Assembly: GCF_013393385.1 (NCBI RefSeq) | Contig: NZ_AP023239.1 | Span: forward strand, 3,968,001 to 4,032,000 | Source of the DNA: Paenibacillus sp. URB8-2 | GTDB lineage: Bacteria; Bacillota; Bacilli; Paenibacillales; Paenibacillaceae | Length of the DNA stretch: 64,000 nt | Reading direction: 5' to 3' | In this document: piece by piece, positions 35,356-43,409 of the stretch | Layout: the number at the start of each line of letters is the position of its first letter | Numbering within the stretch: the first letter of the stretch is position 1 | Position numbers and translations under genes: made by a program | Notes under the pieces: model-generated | What the model was told of the DNA's origin: nothing | The model's input: only the letters and a program-made list of their open reading frames with translations | The model's database searches: none

Positions 35356-35751
35356 TTACCGTGCGAAAGGAATCATAACAAAATAGCTCAGCGTCGCGAC
35401 AATGCCAAGACCGATCGCCCAAGCACCGGCTGTCTTGCGGCCTTTATTGTAGGCATTATAGCCCAGCACTGCCGCAGACGGCCCCAAAATAACCGGCCAA
35501 ATGAACAGAGAAGCAATCCCTAAGACAAGTCCGACATAACCGACCGTCTTATACGCTTCTCCTTCCCTGTCCGCCGACCTCACAGCCGAACCGGCTGAAG
35601 GGTTGGAACGGACCGGAAGCGGACTTACCTCGGCGGCGTATTCCTCTCGATGCTCAGGCGCTTTCCGAGGGTAATCGACTCTGCGCGGACGCAGCGTGAT
35701 TTTTTTACGTCTGGAACCTTTCGGTCCCGAACCCTTTTGTCCACTGTCCAT
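35356..35751 (-). CDS. Small membrane protein with basic N-terminal tail, DUF4190-like
   Basis: A 131-residue protein I do not firmly recognise. Residues 1-65 are hydrophilic and strongly basic (KGSRRKKITLRPRR). Residues 68-128 form two membrane helices joined by the loop GYNAYNKGRKTAGAWA. Such a helix-NKGRK-helix hairpin is typical of DUF4190 membrane proteins. AGGAGG precedes the ATG. It lies 10 nt downstream of the DUF1540 gene and probably shares its mRNA. Function is unknown. Confidence 0.6.
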   Translation of the reverse strand: MDSGQKGSGPKGSRRKKITLRPRRVDYPRKAPEHREEYAAEVSPLPVRSNPSAGSAVRSADREGEAYKTVGYVGLVLGIASLFIWPVILGPSAAVLGYNAYNKGRKTAGAWAIGLGIVATLSYFVMIPFAR

Positions 35752-35761
35752 AGGGCGCCTC

Positions 35762-35986
35762 CTACGCTTTCGGCTTGAAGGTCAGACAGCAGGTTGCGGA
35801 AGAGTTGTTGGCGACATCGCGATGATCCGCGAAGGTCATCTCTTCGGCGAACTCTTCCTTAGCGCGGCTGCCCGAGTGCTTGTCGATTTCGATAATGATC
35901 GAATCGGCCCGGCAAATATTGCTTTCTCCCCAATAATTACAGTTGCTCACACTGCAGTTAACTACCGTTTTTGCGGTATTATTCAT
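35762..35986 (-). CDS. DUF1540 domain-containing small cysteine-rich protein
   Basis: A 74-residue protein with Cys-rich clusters CSVSNCNYW and ICRAD at the front and TCC near the end. This is the DUF1540 pattern, which probably binds a metal. The ATG at 35986 has GAGGTG 7 nt upstream; the frame is open a further 48 codons without support. DUF1540 proteins are frequent in spore-formers and have no assigned function. Confidence 0.82.
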   Translation of the reverse strand: MNNTAKTVVNCSVSNCNYWGESNICRADSIIIEIDKHSGSRAKEEFAEEMTFADHRDVANNSSATCCLTFKPKA

Positions 35987-36103
35987 TTTTATCACCTCGA
36001 GTTCATTATGTCCTTCCGGCTGCGCCGCTATACGGCTGGGGAGCTCCCAAATGTGGACAGTCCGGAAGAACTTTGTAATCCAAGGATGTGATTGTATGAG
36101 AAT

Positions 36104-36143
36104 GAAAAAAGCCTCCCGCGCACTTAACATGCAACCGGGAGAC
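36104..36143 (-). terminator. Terminator of the YpuI-like gene
   Basis: On the minus strand GTCTCCCGG pairs with CGGGAGGC across a 15-nt loop and is followed by TTTTTTC, just after the YpuI-like stop. Confidence 0.75.
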
Positions 36144-36152
36144 TTTGGAGGG

Positions 36153-36647
36153 TTATACTTGATTTTGCATACGTCGTTCGGTCAAATAATCGTTCTCGTA
36201 ATACGTAAGGTCATCCCGCAGTTCTTCATACACCTTGGTAATGTCCAGAATGATATCGCGCGCCGGACGAACCGGCTTTTTGCGGAAGCGAATGGCATCT
36301 TGTCCGGTATAGGCATAACGGCCGTCTTCCGAGTAGCTTTCATTCTTCGGATAAAAGAAGTTGTTGACGCCAAAATGATAAACGTTATAAAGCGCTTTTT
36401 GCGCAAAATCCTCATTAAACGTGGCACGGCGGAGTGCAACTCCCAGCTTCTCATACGACATCTCGGAGAATACCAGCAAATGGCGGAGATCGGACAGAAA
36501 TCCTTGGTAAAAATGCGTCAATTCTTCGTCCTGCTCGGGCGAGAGCTGCGGCAAAGCGTAGTGGTTCAGGAACGCCTCCATTTTCTCGATGGCATATTTA
36601 AGCTTTTCTCTCGTCGTTTCGCACAATTTCTGAACATTGGCTGACAT
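36153..36647 (-). CDS. ypuI: DUF3907 (YpuI) family protein
   Basis: A 164-residue soluble, mostly helical protein. It contains YNVYHFGVNNFFYPKNESY and a C-terminal DILDITKVYEELRDDLTYYE-type helix, the pattern of the YpuI family found across Bacillales. It is a single-gene unit with its own terminator. No enzyme motif is visible and the family has no known function. Confidence 0.75.
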   Translation of the reverse strand: MSANVQKLCETTREKLKYAIEKMEAFLNHYALPQLSPEQDEELTHFYQGFLSDLRHLLVFSEMSYEKLGVALRRATFNEDFAQKALYNVYHFGVNNFFYPKNESYSEDGRYAYTGQDAIRFRKKPVRPARDIILDITKVYEELRDDLTYYENDYLTERRMQNQV

Positions 36648-36837
36648 GGCGGTAGCTCCCCCTTATTGTCGTTGGCTTTAATTTCATTTGCCTGCTGTTA
36701 CATTCCTTGCAATTCAATCGTTTTCATGTCTATCCTATCACAAAATAATGAACGGCGGTATCCTTTTTAAGCATGCATAAATCCGGCTGCTGTCTCCCAT
36801 TCTAACCTTATTACATTGCCAGGGAGGAGCGGAAATT

Positions 36838-38727
36838 ATGTCCCGTAAAAATATAGCCATCGCCGGTCTGCTCACCGCGGTCTGCGCTTCCGTGCTTGTG
36901 CTGAGCCTGACTTCGCGTCCCGAAACGGGTCCAATCGGGCGACGTCAAGGAAACGAGCGTCCCCCACAGGAGCATTCCCTGAAAAAGACCGCCTTGGTAC
37001 AGGATGTGTACGCCACGGAGAGGCTGAACCGCGTCGACGCGGGCAGAGATTTGCGCGCGATGCTCACGGGAACGGCAGGAAAGTCGCCGCGTGATGTTGC
37101 ATTATATGCGGAAAGCTTGCAGCGCAGCCACGGGCATATTGCCATGCTGATGTGGATTGATTTTTCTTCGGGAACGGTCAAAACGTTCAAATCGGTTCCG
37201 CCGGACGGCACACGCGAGCAGCAGCAGCGGCTTCGTCAGTATCTGAATGCCGCCAAGTCGGCCGTGAAAAAGCATCAAGCCTACGAATCGCCTTCATTTG
37301 CCGTCGGTGAGCGCAAATACTTCGTTATGAGCCAGCGGAGCTCGGATGGAAAGATCGGCGTTCTCGCCCTGATTGACCAGACCGTGCTGAACCGGGTGGC
37401 GGAGCATCAGCGCAAAAATCTTCGCCTCATTCCCTACCCCAAGGAAGGCAAATTCCGCATCGAGTCCGTGCATGCCGACACGCTGCGTGACATCACCGTC
37501 AAGACCGGTCATGACAACGAGAACGCGAGCCATTATTACGAGAATGAAATCGTTGTCCGGTTCAGGGACGGGCATCCGAGGTCAAGCCAGCTTCAGACGA
37601 TATCCGCAGACATTCACTGTGCTGCGCCCCGCAAGCTGGGCTATGCTTACATTTTCCGCTCCTCCGATATGACCTACTCTCAGCTAAAGACGTATTTTTA
37701 CTATAAGTGGCAGCCGCTGTATACGGAACCGCACTATATGTACTTAACCAATGATGCGGAGGGTGAAAATACAGCCGAGGTGGTAACGCCGAACGATCTG
37801 CTGTTCTCCGACTATCAATGGAATTTGCCGGCAATCGAAACAAGCCGGGGATGGAATTTATCCAAAGGAAGCAACAAAGTCACAGTCGCGGTAGTCGACA
37901 CCGGCGTTCAGGCCGACCATCCCGACCTAAAAGGACAACTGCTCCCCGGATATAATGCCATTACCAAAAAAGGGAAACCGGATGACGATGTAGGCCATGG
38001 CACCCATGTCTGCGGCATTATCGGAGCCTTGGTCAACAATAGTGAGGGTGTGGCGGGCATCAGCTGGTTCAACAAAATTTTGCCCGTCAAAGTGCTGGAC
38101 AGCACCGGAGCCGGCACTACCTATTCCGTTGCCGAGGGCATTATCTGGGCGGCGGATCACGGGGCCAAGGTCATTAACCTCAGCCTGGGCAATTATGCCG
38201 ATTCGCAGTTCCTGCACGATGCAATCAAGTACGCCTACGACCGGGACGTCCTGCTCGTATCCGCCTCCGGCAACGACAACACGGAACGCCCCGGTTACCC
38301 TGCGGCATACCCCGAGGTGTTGGCTGTCGCCGCGACGAACGCTTCGGGTGAGAGAGCGTCCTTTTCCAACTACGGCGATTATATCGATGTTTCCGCGCCC
38401 GGCGAGAGCATTGCCAGTACGTATACGGGCAGCCAGTACGCCGCGCTGTCGGGGACTTCAATGGCCAGTCCGCATGCCGCCGCCCTCGCCGGTCTGGTTC
38501 GTTCGCTGAACCCGGATCTGTCGAACAAAGAGGTAATGGATCTCATGACCAAGAACACCGTCGATCTTGGCACCCCGGGCCATGACAAATATTTCGGCTG
38601 GGGGCAGGTGGACATCTACAAAACGCTGCAGGCTGCATCCGGCGGCGAGGTTCCTCTGGAGCTGTGGCCGCAGCATGTCAGGGAGAAAATCAACTTGCTG
38701 GAACGCAGACTGAAAGCCAAGCCGTAA
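36838..38727 (+). CDS. Secreted S8 (subtilisin-like) serine protease
   Basis: A 629-residue protein. It has an N-terminal signal or anchor segment (about 5-27) and a long pro-region of roughly 300 residues. The S8 domain from about 335 has Asp354 (VVDTG), His387 (GHGTHV), oxyanion Asn479 (SASGN) and Ser541 (GTSMASP), so it should be active. The pro-region is far longer than the roughly 75-residue subtilisin I9 domain; part of it (about 235-300) resembles the inhibitor-like fold preceding the domain in fervidolysin-type proteases. GGGAGGAG precedes the ATG. It ends 11 bp before the convergent MocR stop. Substrate is unknown. Confidence 0.88.
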   Translation: MSRKNIAIAGLLTAVCASVLVLSLTSRPETGPIGRRQGNERPPQEHSLKKTALVQDVYATERLNRVDAGRDLRAMLTGTAGKSPRDVALYAESLQRSHGHIAMLMWIDFSSGTVKTFKSVPPDGTREQQQRLRQYLNAAKSAVKKHQAYESPSFAVGERKYFVMSQRSSDGKIGVLALIDQTVLNRVAEHQRKNLRLIPYPKEGKFRIESVHADTLRDITVKTGHDNENASHYYENEIVVRFRDGHPRSSQLQTISADIHCAAPRKLGYAYIFRSSDMTYSQLKTYFYYKWQPLYTEPHYMYLTNDAEGENTAEVVTPNDLLFSDYQWNLPAIETSRGWNLSKGSNKVTVAVVDTGVQADHPDLKGQLLPGYNAITKKGKPDDDVGHGTHVCGIIGALVNNSEGVAGISWFNKILPVKVLDSTGAGTTYSVAEGIIWAADHGAKVINLSLGNYADSQFLHDAIKYAYDRDVLLVSASGNDNTERPGYPAAYPEVLAVAATNASGERASFSNYGDYIDVSAPGESIASTYTGSQYAALSGTSMASPHAAALAGLVRSLNPDLSNKEVMDLMTKNTVDLGTPGHDKYFGWGQVDIYKTLQAASGGEVPLELWPQHVREKINLLERRLKAKP

Positions 38728-38738
38728 ATAGCGGCCGG

Positions 38739-40328
38739 TCATCTCGTTGTTCCGGTCATGGATTCCTTCAGCAGCGGCATCAGAAGCAGCAGTCCGCGTT
38801 CCATTTGCTCTTCCTCCATTTGCGCATAGCAGAGCCGGATATAGTTTGTCGAAGGTTCGCCGACATGGCATACATTTCCGGTCAGAAAAGAGATGCCCAG
38901 CCGCGACGCCCTTCTGTACAGCTCCCCGACATGGACCGAATGCGGCAGCTCCAGCCACAAATTGAGTCCGCCTTCGGGGAGTCTCCATTTTACCCCCTGA
39001 GGCGCATGACGTTTCAGGAGCTTTGCCGCTCTTTCCATCCGGGACCGCAGCGCGGACCGCAATCCCTTCATATAGACGTCATATCGGTCCGAAATGAACG
39101 GGAGCACCGCAAGCTGGATCAGCAGCGGACCGCCAAGATCGCTGGCCGCCTTGGCGGCGGTCAGCCGTTCGAGGATATCGCCTTCGGCGGCGACGCAGGC
39201 CATCCGGCAGCCCGGGGCAAGCACTTTGCTGAAGCTTTTCATGTAGACAACATGCCCATCCCTGTCCATACTCTTGATGGATGGCGGAGGGGGAGAATGA
39301 AAATACAGATCGGAAAAAGGATCGTCCTCCACAATGAGACAGCGGTAGCTGCGGGCAAGTTCCAGCAGCCGCTGTCTTCTTTCCATGCTCATCGTTGCCC
39401 CGCTCGGATTCTGGAACGTAGGCACCGTATAAATCAGCTTGGGCGGACGCCGGTCGCACAGCTTCGTCAGCAGGTCGATGCGCATGCCGTCTTCATCCAT
39501 GGGAACGGATATCATCTCCGCCCCCCTTCCCGCAAACACATCGATGGCTCCCGTATAGCTGGGCTCTTCCAGGTATACCGCATCGCCAGGACCAATAAAT
39601 GTTCGGGCCACCAGATCGATTCCCTGCTGGGTTCCGCTCGTAATCATCAGACTTGCGGCAGACAGCGAAATGCCGCGCGTCCGCAGATGCCTGGTCATCA
39701 CTTCCCGCAGCTCCAGATCCCCTTGAAAATTACCGTAGGCCGACATCAGTTCCGGCCGCTTCGCCACAAGCATCGTCATCGCCTCGCCGATTTCCTTCAG
39801 GGGAAGCAGTCCGGAATGAATGGCTGCCAGATGGAAAGAATATTCCGCCTCGGAATAGTCAAAATTCCGCCAGAGCTGCGCCCTCGGCAAATAATCTTCA
39901 AAGTCTTCCTGCCATCCGAATCTCTTCCTTGTTCCGGTCTTTTCCTGTCCAGCGTTCAGGCCCGGAATCGGGCTTCGGCCGCGCTCGCCCTCCCCGTTAT
40001 TCCCGTTCTTCTTTCCGGCATCATGCTTCCAATTCCCGGCCCGTCCGGCTTTTCCTGTACGGTATTCCTCATCCTCGCGATTTCCGTCTTTCGCCGGGGA
40101 GACAAAGCAGCCGAGGCCGTGGCGGCGAACGATCCGCCCTCGCCGTTCCAGGTCGGCGTACGCTTTGCTGACCGTCACCTGGCTGACGCCGAGCGAGACC
40201 GCCAGCTTCCTTACGGAGGGCAGCCTCATTCCCGGCTGAAGCAGTCCGGAAGCTATGCGCTGTCCGAGCGCCTCGCTGATCTGCAGCGGGAGCGGCTTGC
40301 CGCCGGTTCGGCATAATTCGATATGCAT
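38739..40328 (-). CDS. MocR-type transcriptional regulator (GntR HTH fused to aminotransferase domain)
   Basis: A 529-residue fusion. An N-terminal GntR winged helix (about 10-75; LPSVRKLAVSLGVSQVTVSKAY) is joined by a Gly/Lys/Glu-rich linker (about 80-135) to a class I aminotransferase-fold domain. That domain has the PLP lysine in SFSK (Lys368) and NPSG. MocR proteins sense PLP or an aldimine and activate a neighbouring gene. Here the divergent aminotransferase gene is 95 bp away and repeat operators lie between. GGAGGC precedes the ATG. Known members include PdxR, GabR and TauR; no pdxST or gabT is adjacent, so the effector is open. Confidence 0.9.
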   Translation of the reverse strand: MHIELCRTGGKPLPLQISEALGQRIASGLLQPGMRLPSVRKLAVSLGVSQVTVSKAYADLERRGRIVRRHGLGCFVSPAKDGNREDEEYRTGKAGRAGNWKHDAGKKNGNNGEGERGRSPIPGLNAGQEKTGTRKRFGWQEDFEDYLPRAQLWRNFDYSEAEYSFHLAAIHSGLLPLKEIGEAMTMLVAKRPELMSAYGNFQGDLELREVMTRHLRTRGISLSAASLMITSGTQQGIDLVARTFIGPGDAVYLEEPSYTGAIDVFAGRGAEMISVPMDEDGMRIDLLTKLCDRRPPKLIYTVPTFQNPSGATMSMERRQRLLELARSYRCLIVEDDPFSDLYFHSPPPPSIKSMDRDGHVVYMKSFSKVLAPGCRMACVAAEGDILERLTAAKAASDLGGPLLIQLAVLPFISDRYDVYMKGLRSALRSRMERAAKLLKRHAPQGVKWRLPEGGLNLWLELPHSVHVGELYRRASRLGISFLTGNVCHVGEPSTNYIRLCYAQMEEEQMERGLLLLMPLLKESMTGTTR

Positions 40329-40343
40329 CGTCAGGTCGCCTCC

Positions 40344-40372
40344 ACTGTTATATTCGCATCTTTACTGTTATA
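40344..40372. promoter_or_regulatory. MocR operator: two direct repeats 20 bp apart
   Basis: ACTGTTATA occurs at 40344-40352 and again at 40364-40372, spaced exactly two helical turns, in the divergent region. MocR regulators usually bind two direct repeats on one face of the helix. The second copy overlaps the -35 of the aminotransferase promoter and both overlap the likely regulator promoter. Confidence 0.75.
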
Positions 40373-40390
40373 CTGCTCTGCCGCTATGAT
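40361..40390 (+). promoter_or_regulatory. Promoter of the aminotransferase gene
   Basis: TTTACT (40361-40366), an 18-bp spacer and TATGAT (40385-40390), 33 bp upstream of the ATG. The -35 overlaps the second operator repeat. Confidence 0.6.
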
Positions 40391-40423
40391 ACCATCAAAT
40401 CACTGGGTAAGGAGCAAAATAGC

Positions 40424-41644
40424 ATGAATATTGTTTATTCCACTATGGCGCAACATCTCGGCTCGTCGGCCGTACGCGATATTCTGAAACTGACTCAAGG
40501 GAGTGATGTTATCTCATTGGCCGGCGGACTGCCGGCGGAGGAGCTGTTTCCCCTCGAAGCGGTTCGTGAAGCTTACAACCGGGTTCTTTCCGGACACACC
40601 TCCGTACTGCAGTACGGCCTGACCGAAGGCTATGCCCCGCTCCGCGAAAAAGTCGCGGCAAGGCTGGCCCGGCAGAGAATCTCGGTATCTTCGGCCGAAG
40701 TGGTGCTGACCACCGGCTCCCAGCAATCAATCGACCTGCTGTGCAGAATGCTGCTTGACCCCGGCGACACCGTTCTCGTCGAATCGCCGACCTATCTGGC
40801 CGCGCTTCAGGTGCTGGGTTCCTACCGCGCCAATATCGTGGCGGTCGCCAGCGACAAGGACGGCATGCTCCCGGACGATCTGGAGCATAAGCTCCGGCTC
40901 CACCGCCCCAAGCTGCTGTATGCCGTTCCAACCTTCGGCAACCCCACGGGGGCGACCTGGAGCGAAAGCCGCAGACGCAGCGTTGTAGAGCTGTGCCGAC
41001 GCACCGGCACGCTCATTCTGGAGGATAATCCCTACGGCGAAATCGCGTTTGCCGGGGGAGACAGAACCGGACTTCCGCCGCTCGCAGCCATCGACGGCGA
41101 AATGGGAGGCGGCGCCGTCGTTTACACCGGCACTTTCTCCAAGATTGTCGCCCCGGCCCTGCGCACAGGCTGGATCGCGGGCAGCCGGGAGCTTGTCTCC
41201 ACGGTCGCAAGAGCCAAGCAGGCGGCCGACCTGCATTCCAGCACCATCGACCAGCGCGCCCTGGATGAGCTGCTGTCGGGATATGACCTTGACGGTCATA
41301 TCGCCGCCATTTCCAGAGAGTACGCAGCTAGGATGAAGGCACTCTCTTCCGAGCTGCGGTCCCGGAATTGGAAGGGCGCCCATTGGGAAGAGCCTCAGGG
41401 AGGCATGTTCCTGTGGCTGACGTTGGACAAGACAGTCAATACGGCGGAGCTGCTGCCGCTGGCCGTCGCCCGCGGCGTTGCCTTCGTGCCGGGTGAGGTG
41501 TTCTATCCAGGTGAACCGGATCGCAGCACCATGCGGCTAAACTTCACCCATACGCCGCCGCATCTGCTGCCGCTGGCCGTGAAACGGCTGGGAGAAGCGC
41601 TGGAAGAATGGAGCGGCAGACAGCTGGAATCCTTGCTCCCCTGA
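40424..41644 (+). CDS. PLP-dependent aminotransferase, 2-aminoadipate/MocR-target type
   Basis: A 406-residue class I/II aminotransferase, close in pattern to 2-aminoadipate or aromatic/branched-chain transaminases (LysN/YdfD-like). It shows ISLAGGLPAEELFP near the front, the cofactor Asp-Tyr region EDNPYGEIAF, GNPTGA, and the PLP lysine in GTFSK (Lys240). AAGGAG lies upstream of the ATG. It is divergent from the MocR gene, whose own C-terminal domain is related, and is the likely target of that regulator. The amino donor and acceptor cannot be told from sequence. Confidence 0.85.
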   Translation: MNIVYSTMAQHLGSSAVRDILKLTQGSDVISLAGGLPAEELFPLEAVREAYNRVLSGHTSVLQYGLTEGYAPLREKVAARLARQRISVSSAEVVLTTGSQQSIDLLCRMLLDPGDTVLVESPTYLAALQVLGSYRANIVAVASDKDGMLPDDLEHKLRLHRPKLLYAVPTFGNPTGATWSESRRRSVVELCRRTGTLILEDNPYGEIAFAGGDRTGLPPLAAIDGEMGGGAVVYTGTFSKIVAPALRTGWIAGSRELVSTVARAKQAADLHSSTIDQRALDELLSGYDLDGHIAAISREYAARMKALSSELRSRNWKGAHWEEPQGGMFLWLTLDKTVNTAELLPLAVARGVAFVPGEVFYPGEPDRSTMRLNFTHTPPHLLPLAVKRLGEALEEWSGRQLESLLP

Positions 41645-41695
41645 AGCCTCTGTAAAGGACCTTTTCTATATGCATTTCAAGTAGCTATTGCAGTT

Positions 41696-41736
41696 AAAAA
41701 GCGGCGGCGCTTCCGGTTTCCCGGATGCGCCGCCGC
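41696..41736 (-). terminator. Terminator of rnpB
   Basis: GCGGCGGCGC and GCGCCGCCGC form a perfect 10-bp stem with a CCGG inner pairing; on the minus strand it is followed by TTTTT. It may also slow plus-strand transcription from the aminotransferase. Confidence 0.8.
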
Positions 41737-41778
41737 TTATGACGTGCGATAGACTTGTCTGATATTAGGTGTTGCCAG

Positions 41779-42202
41779 TTTAGGAAAGTTTGCCGTAAGC
41801 CGGGTTCTGTGCTCTTTGTGGTATTGACGGGAACTACCCTCCCACTGTGAGCGACAATCATCTATCTAGGCCGTACATTGCTGCACAGCTCCAGCGACCA
41901 ACCCGAACGCGCCTCAGGCGAAGGCTGCCTCCTCCTTGCGGAATCGGCCGCGTTCCATTAGGTCTTGCTCCAGGTGGGGTTTACCAGGAACGAAGTCACC
42001 AGCGTTCCTCGGGGTCTCTTACACCTCGGTTCCACCCTTGCCTGTGCCGCCTGCAAGCAAGCGGCCATCGGCGGTCCATTTCTGTGGCACTATCCTTCGG
42101 CTCGCGCCGACTGGACGTTATCCAGCACCCTGCCTTATGGAGCCCGGACTTTCCTCCCGCGGCTCAAGGCCGCCGGCGATTGTCTGTCAAACTTTCCGAA
42201 CA
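41779..42202 (-). ncRNA. rnpB: RNase P RNA, class A-like
   Basis: Catalytic RNA that trims tRNA 5' leaders. Read on the minus strand, the P1 strands GGAAAGTTTG (42188-42197) and CAAACTTTCC (41783-41792) are exact complements. Between them are GAGGAAAGTCCGGGCTCC, GGCAGGGTGCTGGATAACG, GGTAAACCCCACC, GGAGCAAGACC, AGATAGATGATTG and ACAGAACCCGGCTTAC. These blocks match class A (Escherichia coli-like) RNase P RNA more closely than the Bacillus class B form. Ends are approximate. A promoter and terminator bracket it. Confidence 0.93.
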
Positions 42203-42211
42203 ACATTGTAT

Positions 42212-42240
42212 ATTATACAGACTGCACAGTCTCAGTACAA
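42212..42240 (-). promoter_or_regulatory. Promoter of rnpB
   Basis: Minus strand TTGTAC (42235-42240), a 17-bp spacer and TATAAT (42212-42217), about 10 bp before the RNA start. The spacer contains a 6-bp inverted repeat, AGACTG/CAGTCT. Confidence 0.75.
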
Positions 42241-42293
42241 GTGTAAAGATTACCCTTTTTCCGGTGAAGTGCTCTCAGAATTCTCTTAGCTAA

Positions 42294-43409
42294 TTAGGTA
42301 AATTGGAACGGCTCCGTATTGACTTCCGAAGCAAAGACCTGAGTTCCGTACTTATGCTCCGCCAGCTTGGCCTTGATCCATTCGGCCACCTTTTCCTTCA
42401 TAATCTTCTCGGCGTTATGGCCGGGATCGATCAGCGCGACGCCGGCCATCAGCGCATCCTGCGCCGTATGGTAGTCGATATCGCCCGTGACCAGCACATC
42501 GGCGCCGCGGAAGATCGCGCTGCCAAGGAATTTTCCGCCCGATCCGCCAAGCACGGCGGCTTTGCGGACAGGCCGGTCCAAGTCCCCCACCACGCGCACC
42601 TTGTCTACGTTCAAACCGGTTTTTACGGTTTCCACGAGCTGCCCCAGAGTTGTCGGCTCTTTAAGCTTGCCAACCCGGCCCAGTCCGAAGCTGCGGCCTT
42701 TGAGATCCATGGAATAGAGGTCATAGGCGACTTCCTCGTAAGGATGGGCCTTTAGCATCGCCTGAATGACCTTGGTGCGGATGCCGAGGGGGACGATCGT
42801 CTCAATCCGGATTTCCTCCGCCCGCTCCATTTTGCCCTGTTGGCCGATGAACGGGTCGGTTCCTTCGCGGGGAACGAACGTGCCGTAGCCCTCAATGTTG
42901 AAGCTGCAATGGCTGTAATTGCCGATCCACCCCGCCCCGGCGTTCAGGACGGCATCCAGCACCTTCTGATGATGGTCCTTCGGCACGAAGACGACGAGCT
43001 TGGACAGCTGTTCGGTATGAATATCCTTCAGTGGAGCGCCATTCTCAATGCCGAGCGCCTCGGCCATCCAATCATTCATGCCGCCCTCGGTCACATCCAG
43101 GTTCGTATGGCTGATATAGACGGCGATATCGTTCTTGATCAGCTTCTCGTACAACCGTCCCATAGGCGTATCCGTCTGCAGCTGCTGCAGAGGCCGGAAA
43201 ATAATCGCGTGATGCGCAATAATGAGATTGCAGCCGCGGGATATCGCCTCCTCCACGACCTCGTCGTTCACATCAAGCGCAACCAGAACGCCGGTGATTT
43301 CTTTTTGCAGGCTGCCGAGCTGCAGGCCGATTTTGTCGCCTTCCTCCGCCACATGCTTCGGAGCAAGCTGCTCCATGTATTGAATTACGGTTTGTCCTTT
43401 GGCAAGCAT
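42294..43409 (-). CDS. yqfO: Nif3-like dinuclear metal-centre protein (YqfO)
   Basis: A 371-residue NIF3/DUF34 protein. It has the metal-site segments LIIAHHAIIF (about 66-75), the SHTNLDV segment (about 102-108) and the C-terminal VTGDIDYHTAQDA plus DPGHNAEK. A YqfO/CutA-like domain is inserted at about 133-235 (LVVFVPKDHHQKVLDAV, NYSHCSFNIEGYGTF). Family function is debated; GTP cyclohydrolase-like fold and metal handling have been proposed. The ATG at 43409 has GGAGGT 6 nt upstream. It overlaps trmK by 25 nt, the conserved Bacillus arrangement downstream of sigA. Confidence 0.9.
   Translation of the reverse strand: MLAKGQTVIQYMEQLAPKHVAEEGDKIGLQLGSLQKEITGVLVALDVNDEVVEEAISRGCNLIIAHHAIIFRPLQQLQTDTPMGRLYEKLIKNDIAVYISHTNLDVTEGGMNDWMAEALGIENGAPLKDIHTEQLSKLVVFVPKDHHQKVLDAVLNAGAGWIGNYSHCSFNIEGYGTFVPREGTDPFIGQQGKMERAEEIRIETIVPLGIRTKVIQAMLKAHPYEEVAYDLYSMDLKGRSFGLGRVGKLKEPTTLGQLVETVKTGLNVDKVRVVGDLDRPVRKAAVLGGSGGKFLGSAIFRGADVLVTGDIDYHTAQDALMAGVALIDPGHNAEKIMKEKVAEWIKAKLAEHKYGTQVFASEVNTEPFQFT

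Noticed and set aside
38664..40316. 550-codon plus-strand frame overlapping the MocR gene
   Set aside because: Antisense to a gene with complete HTH and PLP motifs; no start context or family resemblance.
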